Origin: Gymnopus androsaceus JB14
Lineage: Eukaryota > Basidiomycota > Agaricomycetes > Agaricales > Omphalotaceae
Length of the DNA: 64,000 nucleotides
NCBI GenBank assembly: GCA_009733575.1
Contig: ML769649.1
Location: 1 to 64,000, forward strand
Direction of reading: 5' to 3'
Position numbers and translations under genes: made by a program. Positions 22,262-34,032 of this stretch are shown piece after piece. How positions within the stretch are numbered: position 1 is the stretch's first letter; the number at the start of each line of letters is the position of its first letter. The notes under the pieces are model-generated. The model saw only the letters and a list, made by a program, of their open reading frames with translations, was not told the DNA's origin and ran no database searches.

Positions 22262-23940
22262 TGATGGTTTGATTTGTGCTAGGTATGAAACCGACCAAAC
22301 AACAATACCCCCAATTAGATACATCCAAAAGGTTTATTTACATGCGAGGAAGAGAGGTGTCGAAGGTTCCCTCGACTTACTAATTGTTCGAGAGAAAAGA
22401 CTTGACAGTTGAACAGATTAGTGTGGGAGGGGAAAGAACCAAACCGGTCAAGTACGCGACTCAACAAACACTTTGCGTATATCTCGGAGGCCTTTACCGT
22501 CGCCGCGCACATGATTATAACTCAACTCTCAGGGGATCCCGTGGTTCCTAACAAGCTTATAGACGCCACGCAAGCTCACTCGAGTTAGTGTTTTTAACAA
22601 CTCTGTGAGGCGGGCAAGGGGTTAGATTGTTGGTAAAGCTAGGTAACCACTCCGAAGAAGCTTCCTCTAAACTAGACCAAGTGACCTTGGGTCCAAGACT
22701 TTCCTAAATCAACAACGGGCTCACGAGGTGTGACGGTTAGGGCTCCACCTGCAGTCCTAGACTGATGTGACCTCTCTTCGAGGATGAAGAACCAGGGAAT
22801 GCCTTGACTTAATAGCGGGAAGTAGGAATGAATTGCTCATATTATCGAGTTACAAGAAGGCCACCCGTTTCAAAGTTGTAGAGGACGATGCAGACGCGTC
22901 TGAGCACTGTACAATCACTACAGGTCCTAAGATGAACTGCGTTTCAGGTATCAAGTCTTACTTGTCAATTCCGAAGATATGAATAGCTACCACTTATATC
23001 TGAGCGAGATATATGAAAATAGGGAAAATTGAGAGAACTTGAGCGAGATAGGATGAAACAGAGTAGTAAAAATAGAAAAAGATAAATAATGTCCATATAG
23101 GCGTTATACTATAGTTTCGCTCGGACGTTTTCCTGCCTCTTCAATTGTTTCCTCGATGGGTCGACTTTGGGATTTTTGGTCTGAATCAACTCGAGTCATT
23201 TGCCTTTTTACAAGGCTCGCCAGTTCCTTTAGCAGAAACAGCCCTCAGAAGTATTTCTATGTTTTTCTCGTCCAATGGGAGACTGGTTATTAATCCCTGT
23301 TCCGCGGTATGAGTTGATGCCTGGTAGCATTATGGAATCTCGGGTAAAACGCTGAGGCCTGGATAGAAAACTCCTTGGTCCTTCCGTGCTCTAGAAGTCG
23401 CTACAGCAAGTAGGCTCATGTGGCCGCGTTGGACTGCTGCGGCTATCGCCTGGGCGCGTTCCAGCGAGCGTCAACTTTGAGGGCAACCCATCTAGGGTAT
23501 TCCTCATCTCAGTTCACTTTGCTTGGGTTTAATAAACTTGAAGTGTTGTTTAGGACTCCTCGGGTGAGCTTGATCGCTGGAGAGCGATGCTCGTTAAGAC
23601 TTCGATCCCTTGGGTATATCCCTTTGGATTGGCCTAGCCTAGTTAACTGGTATGTGGGCTCGTTTATCTGCCTGGTCCGAACTGTTAATCAGAAAGCTTG
23701 CCTCGCTACACCACTACCGGCATAGGACTTTGGATGAGGCACATTCACAAAGTTAAGTATGGTACCATTTGAACTACCGTTACTCTGGCAACCTCTTGGG
23801 TAGAATAGTCCTCGGTTTAGATTTTAACTATCGCTCGGGGTCTCACTACTGTTCTCTTACCTTGACCGTGTTTTGTTCTACCAGACCTAGGATTTATTGG
23901 GTTTGCGCAGTTCTAGGCCTTGCCGAAAAACTCGTGTATC
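22262..23940 (+). mobile_element. Solo LTR, copy B (1.68 kb)
   Basis: Begins TGATG and ends GTGTATC (final A missing), flanked by CCTC at 22258-22261 and 23941-23944. Collinear with 31906-33596. No gag-pol is adjacent, so it is a solo LTR. Confidence 0.8.
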
Positions 23941-24167
23941 CCTCTCTCCAGTATGTGAGTGCCTCCCATCCCTACTGCGTTTCTCCCTCCTTGCGACTCT
24001 TGTACCCTCAACCTCTCTCCATTTGTGATGCCGTCCCATCTCCTTGCAGTTTCTCCCTCCTGCTGACTCTTGTCTTCCTTCCCTCTCTCCAGCCTGTGAG
24101 GCCTCCCATCCTCTCTGCCAGTTTCTTCCCCTGCTGACTCTTTCTTCCTTCCCTCTTTTCCGCCTTG
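23941..24167 (+). repeat. 71-bp minisatellite, copy B, right part
   Basis: About 3-4 degraded units continuing after the LTR. It ends abruptly at 24167, where the sequence switches, with about 12 bases of shared AAAGTGTATGGG, to the downstream-repeat also found at 49317. Confidence 0.7.
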
Positions 24168-25098
24168 AAAAGTGTATGGGAGCTATGGTGCCATACTCTC
24201 ATACATTTGCCAACTTGCTGATGATGTGAAGCTATGTCCTGTGATAAAGATACAAAAACCAATTCCTGGTACAGAGTACAGACACAAACCCAAGAACTGA
24301 GAGATGCCTGGAAGCAAAAGATTTGATTTTTGAGCTATTTAGAATAAATTTTAGTTTTTATACAACATCTAAGAAGGTTTATGGGCATGACTATGATAGC
24401 TAGGGTATATATAAAATTCTTCATAATATGGCCATATACAAACACTATGCCAAAATGTAATATCTCTCAATCTTTGAAATATTATGAATTGTACTATGAA
24501 ATATGTGATATTTTTGGGCATACAACACATTCAACAATCCAATAGAACAATATCAGTGGAAAACAGTCAAAAACATTCAGATCAAGGCCATTAAATTCAA
24601 AATTACCCCAGAAAATTTACTACTTGAAGCTTATTAAGCTCTAATTCACCAAATTTCCCATATCTTTTCATTCTGTAAATTGAGATCACTTCAGTATTCA
24701 AAATGCTATACAATCACCCACTAAAACTTCCCATGATTTGTCCTCATTCATCTGCTCTTGTAATTTTGAATAAAAATAGACATCTTCAATTTGAATTAAT
24801 ACATCAACATGGCATGTTCCTTCTGGATTTAAGCAATGATATAGAAGCCTTATGATCCCCATAGTAAACCTGTACAAAAATAATTGCAAGAAAGGTCAGG
24901 AACACATTGAAAAATACACATTCCTTAGAGTCAAAATCCATAAAAATGTCAAAAAATTTGATGCTTTGTACTTATTGACTCATAACTATACTATTTGTAC
25001 ATACTTTATAAATGTGTAAAAAGAAGTATCTCTGGATTCAAAAGGGCTACAATATTGCCACCAAACACTAACTGTAATATGCACTACTTGCCCCACTA
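24168..25098. repeat. Downstream repeat X, copy 1 (paralogue at 49317-50237)
   Basis: AT-rich segment collinear with 49317-50237, ending in CACTACTTGCCCCACTA in both. It lies on the 3' side of CYP51 copies C and D. It contains a minus-strand open frame of 60-63 codons conserved between copies (24698-24889 and 49862-50044; core MGIIRLLYH, QIEDVYF, KLQEQMNEDKSWE), preceded by a splice-acceptor-like TTGTACAG. No other gene seen. Confidence 0.75.
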
Positions 25099-25265
25099 CA
25101 TCAGCAAAACCTGGGTGATCCCATAGCAAGGTCCCCCTCTGTGCAGCTCTGCACAGAGCTGTACAGAGCTGTACAGCAACTGATCTGTATCAATTCTGAT
25201 CAATTGCTGTACAGAGCTGCACAGAGGGTGACCTTGCTATGGCGAACACCCAGGTTTTGCTGATG
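25099..25265. mobile_element. 167-bp MITE with CATCAGCAAAACCTGGGTG ends
   Basis: Perfect-looking terminal inverted repeats CATCAGCAAAACCTGGGTG, with TA on both sides (25097-25098 and 25266-25267). The whole element is near-palindromic (GCAAGGTC...GACCTTGC, GTGCAGCTCTGCAC). Related ends occur at 56641-57359 and, diverged, at 16816 and 34726. TA target suggests a Tc1/mariner-like mobiliser. Confidence 0.85.
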
Positions 25266-25392
25266 TATGGCCATTACAAAATTGTAGCGCCACTTGCGTG
25301 GCAATCCCCGACTGGTTCAAGGGCTTGACCTACCTGAAGTCCTGCTGTATTCTACCAGCAATATAACAGTACAATAAACAAATATGTACAAG

Positions 25393-25986
25393 CTAAATAG
25401 TACCATCTACAAAAAAACGGTTAGAAATCCATGCATACTGACAGCCCCAATTGGAAGAGTATGCAGCAAATTGCCATATATACCAAAGATCGTCATCCTT
25501 AAACCCACGCACCGCCAACTGATAATAGTAGTCTTTTCTGCTGTCTAGAATTCCTGACCAGCTAGAATGCCAAATACCCTCTCCTCCCCAAAGTGATCTC
25601 CGAAGTGCCGGACAAGTATCCATGGCTATGAAACCTGGAAAAGCGTTATGCCTGCATACAACCCAACCAAGGTCCAAAAGCCGCGTCCAGATGGTATCAT
25701 CGCGCTGCATGGGCGGAAAGTTTGTGTTTCGCAAAAGTGCCACATTTCCAAATGTTAGTTCAGGATAAAGGACAATGACATGGGTAGCTGATACGAGAAT
25801 CATGTGCACTGTAGAAGGTGATGCGAGTATGTGTTTCCCTTTGTTCAATCGATGATCTACATGACTTTGCAACTCAGTTAAACTGAGATTTTTCAAGTTT
25901 TGGCAACGCAGATAATCATATTCAGGCAGAGTCCAACACGGTACGGAGGAGAGACAGGTTTGATATATATCAATCAGATTCGACAT
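25393..25986 (-). CDS. Unknown-family protein fragment (paralogue of 55.9-58.5 kb)
   Basis: Open frame of 197 codons. The conserved block SATHVIVLYPELTFGNVALL ... PPMQRDDTIWTRLLDLGWVV ... RSLWGGEGIWHSSWSGILDS and the end FFVDGTI-stop match the pseudogene at 55896-58510. The first about 60 residues (MSNLIDIYQTC...) diverge from the paralogue, and the latter has a longer N-terminus, so this copy is probably 5'-truncated. No function recognised; a hypothetical basidiomycete family. It sits in an insertion relative to the 50.2-kb copy of the downstream region. Confidence 0.5.
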   Translation of the reverse strand: MSNLIDIYQTCLSSVPCWTLPEYDYLRCQNLKNLSLTELQSHVDHRLNKGKHILASPSTVHMILVSATHVIVLYPELTFGNVALLRNTNFPPMQRDDTIWTRLLDLGWVVCRHNAFPGFIAMDTCPALRRSLWGGEGIWHSSWSGILDSRKDYYYQLAVRGFKDDDLWYIWQFAAYSSNWGCQYAWISNRFFVDGTI

Positions 25987-26589
25987 ATTAACAAAAATTA
26001 ATGGTCAAATACCAACGACGAATGAAGACGATGGCATAGACGAAGAAAGTATTGAAAATTGAAAAATTCAAGGTACGGAATGTGGCTTAACGTGGATGGT
26101 GGGAAAGACTTTCCTAAAACTTAGGTTTCAGTCGGTTTTTGTCTGATCATTGTCTACAGAACCCTCCCTTCCCTTTGGTCAGAGTTGGGGATGAAATTTC
26201 ACATGTTTGGTTAATTTCTGCTGCCACAGTATCTTTGAGTTCATACATCCTTCTTCAATACGAGATTAGATTTGAAACAAGAACAGAACTGCCAGAATGC
26301 CCAGTGGCAAAGGTCAAAGCGTCCTTACGAGAACCGCTTTCGGAAGTTTGTTCTTGAATCATGAGACAAATGATGATTGTCCGTCTGACATCTCTTTCGA
26401 ATCTTTGATGTAAAGATAGAGAATAATCTTGCCGCATTGCAGTACCCGCGCTGCAATAACTTGGTGCCAAAAAATCCAACAAAAATAACTAGACTGATAA
26501 TTACGGGATCTATCTAAACTGTACTGTACTTCAATCTGTGAGCATAAACCTGAGATTACACGAAATCGCCCAAGCAACTATGTAGCGTT
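25987..26589. other. CYP51 downstream region, copy C
   Basis: From about 26190 the sequence matches the region downstream of CYP51 copies A (from about 9230) and D (from about 50240). No gene recognised in it. Confidence 0.5.
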
Positions 26590-29018
26590 TTAATCAAACT
26601 GGCACCGTCTGTAATGTACATCTCTCGGTGTTTTAGGCATGGTGATCATCGTCTGAAAGAGTCAATGAGTAAATAGATATCATAGAGAAACAGTGAGCGT
26701 ACATGATAATTATGTTCTGGCACTCCAGTAGGTGGGTATGGGCAGCCCCGCCAAACTTTGCGTGCACTGACTAATACGGCGCTTACTGTAAACCTTCGAA
26801 AATCGTCTCCGTAGCCACTTCTCTCTCAATTCCCTTCAATTCCCATGAATTCGAGCAGTTCAAACTGAGTATTATTGTCCTTTAGATACATACACATGTT
26901 TATAATAGAAAATATATCATTAATCATAGTAATCTTCCTCGGAATCATACCCATTGGATTGAAAGGCCTCTAAATCCTGTACATTTTCAGGCTCTGAACG
27001 CGAATTTCTGCCTTCTTAAGGGGATTAAAAGGTTCTGGTAAGGGAACATTGGTTTTTTTGAAGTTATCGCCGTCAATCTCGAGTGTTTTGCCTTTTGGAT
27101 GTGGAGAAGTAGATGAATCATTAATGGCCTCTCAGCCTTGGTACGTTCTTGTCGCTCCTTTTTTGATGTTCACTTATGCTTACAATACTTGGGTAAAGCA
27201 GTGTCAGCGGAATTGACCATACGCAAGGGGAAGTTAGACAAAAGTCACGGAACGAGACGCGTCACGCGTTTGTTTATATGCTTTACGTCATCATTTCTTT
27301 CGTTCCGGCGAGGATGCTCGGAATGAACAATCCTACCCTCGGACCACTGCAGAAAGTATCGGGATGTTGTTTGCTAACTAAACGGTCCCAAATTGACAAA
27401 AAAAATCTTCAATCCCCATGTATTTTTGAGAAGATATACAACATAACACTGATAGATTGTATACTTTTTTTGATTTTTTTCTGTCAACTTTGTATATAAT
27501 GTAAATCTAATTTGAATCCGCACTTGAAATGAAGGGACTGCCTCCATCGTTCGCCCTCCCGAAATTCTGGAGAAAGGCAAGCAGTGATTGAGAAAAGTGC
27601 CCTAATTTGATGGATCGTGGGAAACCGTTCACTTGGCAGAGCGCTGCCCACACCCACAGTAGGAATCTTAAACTCCATCTTACGAATGAGAGTAGAGAGA
27701 ATCGTTCCTAGCTGGAGGTACGCGAACTAGAATCCAAAAAGATAGTAAGTTGTACATTCGATAACTTGATAACAAGAGAAAAAAGCTTGACCTGTTCACC
27801 AATATACCTATGCCTCCCAGCTCCAAACGGCTGATACGGACTATCCGTCCCTTTACTCACTGCACCAAACCCAAAGTCAATCTTCTCACTGCCCTCGTCC
27901 GTATATTCCTTCAACACCATCATCGCTACACCCTCAGGGTCATTCCACCTTGAAGGCTCCCACTTGTTTGCGTTCTTCCATATCGCAGGGTCCATTTGCA
28001 CAAAGAGGGGTGAAGCGAGGACGACGTGTCCTTTTGGTACAATGTATGTTCCTTCCGATTTCGAATTTGGAGCAGCGAGAGTAGGCGGGATGGGGATATC
28101 GTCACGAACTGCGCGCATGATGCTGTGGATGGGAGGGTGTACGCGGAGGGTTTCCTTAATGACAGAGTCCAAGACAGGGAGATCACGGAGGTCTTTGTAG
28201 GCGAGGGGACGGAATTTGCCAGGTTCACCGTTGTCGCCAAAGTGTTTTACTTGTTCTTGGTATAGGGCCTCGCTGGGAGCAGTCGGTTGGGTATTTGGCG
28301 TTCAATAGAGACAAAAAAACTCATCCTCTCTATTGGCCAAATGCAATAGAGCCCATGAACCGGCTGCAGAACTGGTGTGTTGGCCGGCCATGAGAAGAGC
28401 GATCATGATATGTGCAATTTCGTGGTCCTTGAGAGCTTTACTGGAACGGTATTTCTGGTCCAGCAGGGCAGCGATTGTGTTGTGGTTGTGCTAACAGACA
28501 AATACAGTAAGTACAAAACAGACATGAGAGCTCAGTAGAACATAACGCACCTGTCCTGATCCTCCAGCTCTCCTCTTCTGAATAAACTCTACATAAAAGT
28601 TGCTCATTATCCGTGCCCTGTCTCTCTTCCTACCAACGGTAGATTCGGGAACATGAACGTGAATCCACCATCCAAATCCGTTTGAATCTGTGCAAAACTC
28701 TTGTTTATGACCTCGCTCCCTTGAAGTGTACGCGAGGCTGTGAGATTTGTGATTTCGGAAAGAGCTTTGACAGACTCAAAGGAGCCCAGGCGGTTATGTC
28801 GTTGGATTGGTACGTGGAGAACGAGGGGTCGGAGGAAATGAATTCTTCGACTTCGTCTTCAATCATGCCGACGTAGGCACAGAAGTCGTCGGTTGAAAGA
28901 CCAACTTTGAAGACTTTTAAGATTTTGTTGGGAACGATGTATTAGCGCGTACTCACCTTGGCCTGGCAAGCAACAATAATTTCATGGGGCCGTTTCCATA
29001 CTCTTTGGCGGAACCAAC
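26590..29018 (-). pseudogene. ERG11: CYP51 pseudogene, copy C, headless and disrupted by a transposon
   Basis: Best-preserved of the three unit copies. The minus strand gives MAGQHTSSA (helix I region, near 28370), [41 protein letters not shown], and the last exon MPKTPRDVHYRRCQFD ending at 26590. A 924-bp transposon at 26733-27656 lies just after LIRKMEFKI, so translation would run into transposon sequence (IPTVGVGSALPSERF) and lose the true C-terminus. The 5' end stops at GSAKEYGNGPMK near 29018; exon 1 is absent. The haem loop reads GRHRYIGEQ, with the conserved haem-ligand Cys replaced by Tyr (CIGEQ in copy A). Not functional. Confidence 0.85.
26733..27656. mobile_element. 924-bp DNA transposon with TGGGTRTGGGCAGC ends, copy in C
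   Basis: Ends TGGGTATGGGCAGC and, inverted, TGGGTGTGGGCAGC. Target duplication CAGTAGG at 26726-26732 and 27657-27663. Copies A (near 9640) and D (near 50790) lack the insertion and give the empty site. A 7-bp duplication is unusual: hAT makes 8 and Mutator 9. Superfamily not assigned. No transposase recognised. Confidence 0.9.
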
Positions 29019-30570
29019 GAAAGACCATACGGAGCAAGGTGTAGAGAATATTTTACTCTGTCTGGAGCTGTAGCAGTTGAACATTCGGAACAAAGTTTGG
29101 GATTTGGTTCTCACATGCTTCTCTTTCCTTTCTTCCATCTCGAATTATCCAGTTCTCTTAGATTTCACCAAGTCTCTTCTGCATACTCGGAAAGGCTTTC
29201 TGGAAATACAGGCATGCTTCTTACCACTTTTTTAACTGATCAGGCTACTTTCAATCAGACTACCATATCTTGGAGTGTCTTATGGATTATCCATTGATTA
29301 TACACCTCGACATCTTCAAGTAGTCGTGAACCTCTGGATCTTGTACTACAGCATCACTCGAGCCATGGCTGCTGGATCTATGATGTAGAAGATTAAGGAC
29401 AACGGTGTGTGTTGTATACTGTTCTGCAGGTCACGCCGGTGGTATTCGCTTTCAAAGTGGTCTTTCAAAAGATATCCCGGCTCCGTCCAGCAGGCAACTC
29501 GTATAATCCAGCGCCGGAATTGACATTTTGGTGCACTCCAATGCTAGTGGCTCCCTCTCCGAGCAGCATGAAGGTACCCTTCCTGTGGTTCCTGTTTGCA
29601 AACGCCCCGGTTTTTACAGCACCATAGCTGGAAATTCCCATGCGACAACTGTGTTCAGGCGCGAGAGGTTCGAATTCGGTGTAGGCTGGTAGCTTTTTGG
29701 AGGGTCAAATACTGAGGAGTTTACGGAGAAGATATCGAGAGCGTCACCAGATTCGTATTTGTCTCTTCATGCTTACATTGTCTCAATGTAGATCTCTGTT
29801 GTTAGCTCGCCATTGACAGGAACCGGAATCGAGGTTATATACGGGTTATTCTGCGGTTCACCGCATCGGGCTCCTTGTTCACCTCGAAATTAGCTAGTCT
29901 TTCGGGCCCATATCGTTATCCTTTGGGATCACTCAACATGTACATTTCCGTACACTCATCTTCCCGAGCAATGAAATGTTAATTCAGATGATCCATATCC
30001 GAGGCATAGTCCCCAGCCTATCAGTCTGAGACTCTGGCGGTAAGGAATTACAATTCACATCAACCATCTAGAGAGATACGTAAATGCAACTGTACATAAG
30101 CATTCGAGATTGAGCTCCGTATACACCATGCCATACCATCGATAACCCTGGCAGTGGCACTGTGTTCCGCAACGTGTCCGGTGGCTTTCTGTTGGCCAGA
30201 AAATCAAATGGATGAAGGACTGAGTAGGAAACAAGGAGCAGCTGACCAGTGGCATCACCATCAAATGTCATCGGATGTCATTGAACATTCTGTGCCTTTG
30301 CAACAGCTTTGCAACGTGTTCATACTCTTATATTCGACTGCCCTACTTACCCCACACTGATTCTTTCCCTCATGTCTTCACCAAACATCCTTCCTGTGAC
30401 TTCGTTATCTGGTCCACACCAATTCTTTCTGGGTGCCCATGACTTCGAAATGTTTGGATGTACATTCCAAGTTGCGAGTGGAGACATTTACGACCATACA
30501 CGTGTGTAACATTCTTCGTATTCCTTTCGTTAGCTTACTAGCTGACTACCTGTGGCTTCTTCAATTCCTT
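29019..30570. repeat. Shared segment of the A/B/C unit, copy C
   Basis: Collinear with 10943-12500. Degraded minus-strand frames near 29480-29700 and 30055-30271 again show RVPSCCSEREPLALECTKMS-like coding remnants. No gene called. Confidence 0.6.
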
Positions 30571-30584
30571 ATCTTTGAAAAGCG

Positions 30585-33500
30585 GTGTGTTCATCATTAT
30601 TATGGTTGCATGAACTCACTGAACAGTACAATCCGCAGATCGCTTACTATTGCAAATGGCGCTTGTCATCTGCTCCCCCCGATTATTATATTGTTGGTTG
30701 TCAAAAACTTGGAAGCCCTGGGGAGACTTCTCATATTGTACGGAGGTTTAAGCGGGAGGAAGACCGAGATCACTTTGAATCAATGCTGAACAAATTTGGG
30801 TAAGTATATAAAACTGTGACTTATCACATAGCTGATTATTCTGGATTACTTGCGTGTTTAAGATGGTCATCATTTACAAGTAAACCACTCTGGAAGCTCA
30901 CTGTGAATGGAGACCCATGCTTAGCTGTATCGTCTGCAGGTGAGTTTGTGTTTTGACATTCAAATTGACAACCTAAATTCGAGAAGCTATCTATACATTG
31001 CAGGAAGTGATGCCAAAGCAAACTTTTGAGAAGCAGCTGCAAATGGTGAGATTCAATGTGATTTGAATCTTGGCTGTTGTTTTTGCTCACAATGCAATCA
31101 AGTTCCTAAAGATTTCAGTATGGCTAATGGTTTATGAGAACTGGGCATTTCAATCATACAGCTTTAGTCATTTTTTATGGAAAATCAAGACATTTATCCA
31201 GGCAAATGGAACTGGAAGGACCTTTGGACCTGTCATGGTCCATACAAAAGTTTAAAATTGTTCGATGGGAATGGAAATCTGATAATTGACCTGGAACTGC
31301 TGGAATCCTATGGTTTGCTTTATCAAGAAGGATCAAAATTTCTGGTGAGAATAGTGCATCATTGATGAATGAAGGTTGACTGACAATTATCAGAGACATG
31401 GGGACCAAGACTTGTATTCAAAGGTTGAAAGGTTGAACAAGAAGATTGAAAAAGAAATAGGTGAGTGTAAATTATGGTTGAGCAGTGGTGGAAAATCCAT
31501 GTTTTATAACAGGGAGAGCTGGGCTTGCTAAATCGAGAGAGAGTCACTTGCAAGAAAGTAAAGTAAGCTTTGGTGTATTGATTGAAATAAGATGCAAGCG
31601 CAGTTAACTCTCATCCCCTGTCCTCCAGGTTGTGAGTACCTCCCATCCCCTCTGCAGTTTCTCCCTCCTGCTGACTCTTGTCCCCTCTCCTCTCTCCAGG
31701 TTGTGAGTGCCTCCCATCCCCTCTGCAGCTTCTCCCTCCTGCTGACTCTTGTCCCCTCTCCTCTCTCCAGGCTGTGAGTGCCTCCCATCCCCTCTGCAGC
31801 TTCTCCCTCCTGCTGACTCTTGTCCCCTCTGCTCTCTCCAGGCTGTGAGTGCCTCCCATCCCCTCTGCAGTTTCTCCCTCCTGCTGACTCTTGTCCCCTC
31901 TCCTCTGATGAGTTTGATTTGTGCTAGGTATGAAAACCGACCAAAACAACAATCACCCCAATTAGATACAATCCAAAAGGTTTAATTTAATGCGAGGAAG
32001 GAGGTTGTCGAAGGTTCCCTCGACTACTAATTGATTCGAAGAGAAAAGAACTTGACAGTTGACACAGATAGTGTGGAGGGGAAAGCAAACACCAAAGCAC
32101 GGGTCAAGTACGCCGACTCAACAAACAACTTTGCGTATCTCGGGAGCCTTTACGTCGCCGCGCAATGATACTCCAACTCTCAGGGAATCCCGTGAGTTAC
32201 CTAACAAGCTTATACGACCGCCACGCAAGTCACTCGAGTAGGTGTTTTTAACACACTCAGTGAAGAGCGGGCAAGGGGTAGAATCTGTTGGTAAAGCTAG
32301 GTAACACTCCGAGAAGCTTCCTCCCTAAAACTAGACCAAGCTGACACTTGGGTCCAAGACCTTTCCTAATCAACAACGGGCTCATCGAGGTGTGCACGTT
32401 AGGCTCCACCTGCAGTCCTAAGACTGATGTGACCTCTCTTCGAGATGAAAACCAGGAATGCTTGACTTAATAGCCGGGAAGTAGAATGAATTGCCTCAGT
32501 ATTATCGAGGTTACAAGAAGGCCACCCGTTTCAAAGGTTGTAGAGGACGATGCAGACGCGTCTGAGCATGTACAAATCACTACAGGTCCTAAGATAGAAC
32601 TGCGTTTCAGGTATCAAGTCTAACTTGTCATTCCGAGATAGAATAGCTACCCTTATATACTGAGCGAGATATATGAAAATAGGAAAATGAGAGAAACTGA
32701 GCGAGATAGGATGAAACAGAGTAAGTAAAATAGAAAAAGATAAATAATGTCCATATATGCGTGTATACTATGGTTTCGCCTCGACGTTTTCCTGCCTCAT
32801 TCATTTGTCTTCCTCGATTGGGTCGACTTTTGGGATTTTGGTCTGAATCAACTCGAGTCATTTGCCTTTTTACAAGGCTCGCCAGTTCCTTTAGCAGAAC
32901 AGCCCTCAGAAGTATTTCTATGTTTTTCCTCGCCAATGGGAGACTGGTTATTATCCCTAGTTCTGCGCGGTATCGAGTCTAGATGCCTGGTAGCATATGG
33001 ATCTCGGTAAAACGCTGAGGCCTGGATAGAAACACTCCTTGGTCCTTCCGTGCTCTAGAAGTAGCTACAGCAAGTAGGTCATGTGGCCGCGTTGGACTGC
33101 TGCGGCTATCTGCCTGGGCGCGTTCCAGCGAGCGTCAACTTTGAGGGCACCCATTAGGGTACTTCCTCATCTCAGTCCACCTTGCTTGGTTTAATAAACT
33201 TGAGTGTTGTTTAGACTCCTCGGTGAGCTGATCGCGGAGAGCGATGCCTCGTTAAGACTTCGATCCCTTGGGTATATCCTTTGATGACCTAGCCTAGTAT
33301 AACTGGTATGTGGGCTCGTTTATCTGCCTCGGTCAGCAACTTGTTATCCAACAAGCTTGCCTCGCTACACCATACCGCGCATAGGACTTTGATTGAGGCA
33401 CATTCACAAAGTTAAGTATGGTACCATTGCACATACCGTTACTCTGCAACCTCTTGGGTAGAATAGGTCCTCGGTAGATTTTAACTATCAGCTCGGGCTC

Positions 33501-34032
33501 ACTATAGTTCTCTTATTGACCGTGTTTTGTTACTAACAGAACCTAGGATTATTGGTTCTGCGCAGTTCTAGCCTTAGCCGAAAAATCGGTGTATCACCTC
33601 TCTCCAGTATGTGAGTGCCTCCCATCCCTCTGCAGTTTCTCCCTCCTGCTGACTCTTGTACCCTCACCTCTCTCCAGTTTGTGAGTGCCTCCCATCTCCT
33701 CTGCAGTTTCTCCCTCCTGCTGACTCTTGTCTCCTTCCCTCTCTCCAGCCTGTGAGTGCCTCCCATCCTCTCTGCAGTTTCTCCCTCCTGCTGACTCTTG
33801 TCTCCTTCCCTCTTTCCAGCCTGTGAGTGCCTCCCATCCCCTCTGCAGTTTCTCCCTCCTGCTGACTCTTGCCCCTCTTCTCTCTCCAGGCTGTGAGTGC
33901 CTCCCATCCCCTCTGCAGCTTCTTCCTCCCGCTGACTCTTGTCTCTGCACTCCCTAACAGCATCATCAATATGATGATCCTGATTGGTTTGAAGAAGTTC
34001 CTTGCTCTGAAACTGAGTCGGCATTCTATTAA
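30585..34032 (+). CDS. Unidentified multi-exon gene, copy C, with LTR and minisatellite in last intron
   Basis: Same exon chain as 12513-16129: an exon ending GETSHIVRRFKREEDRDHFE...NKFG near 30801, one with KPLWKLTVNGDPCLAVSS (about 30863-30939), one with KWNWKDLWTCHGPYKSLKLF (about 31170-31345), one with DQDLYSKVERLNKKIEKE (about 31394-31459), and the last at 33961-34032 (HHQYDDPDWFEEVP to AFY-stop). The final intron contains about 9 minisatellite units and a 1.69-kb solo LTR. Family not recognised. Confidence 0.4.
31611..31905 (+). repeat. 71-bp minisatellite, copy C, left part (about 4 units)
   Basis: Four units with GTGAGTG starts and CTCTCTCCAG ends, cut at CCTC by the LTR. Confidence 0.9.
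31906..33596 (+). mobile_element. Solo LTR, copy C (1691 bp)
   Basis: Begins TGATGAGTTTG and ends CGGTGTATCA (TG...CA), flanked by the 4-bp target duplication CCTC at 31902-31905 and 33597-33600. Copy A of the minisatellite is the uninterrupted site. Collinear copies at 22262-23940 (same strand) and 35590-37474 (inverted). No internal retroelement genes, so solo LTR of an unidentified LTR retrotransposon. Confidence 0.9.
33597..33955 (+). repeat. 71-bp minisatellite, copy C, right part (about 5 units)
   Basis: Continuation of the array after the LTR, ending just before the acceptor at 33960. Confidence 0.9.

Noticed and set aside
22262..23940. DNA transposon instead of LTR
   Set aside because: Inverted terminal match is only TGAT/ATCA, ends are TG...CA, and the target duplication is 4 bp, fitting a solo LTR better.
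31611..31952. Possible CRISPR-like array of direct repeats
   Set aside because: Units are contiguous 71-bp tandem copies with no unique spacers, in a eukaryote.
32628..33010. Open frames inside the solo LTRs
   Set aside because: No retroelement domains; frames are not conserved among the three LTR copies.
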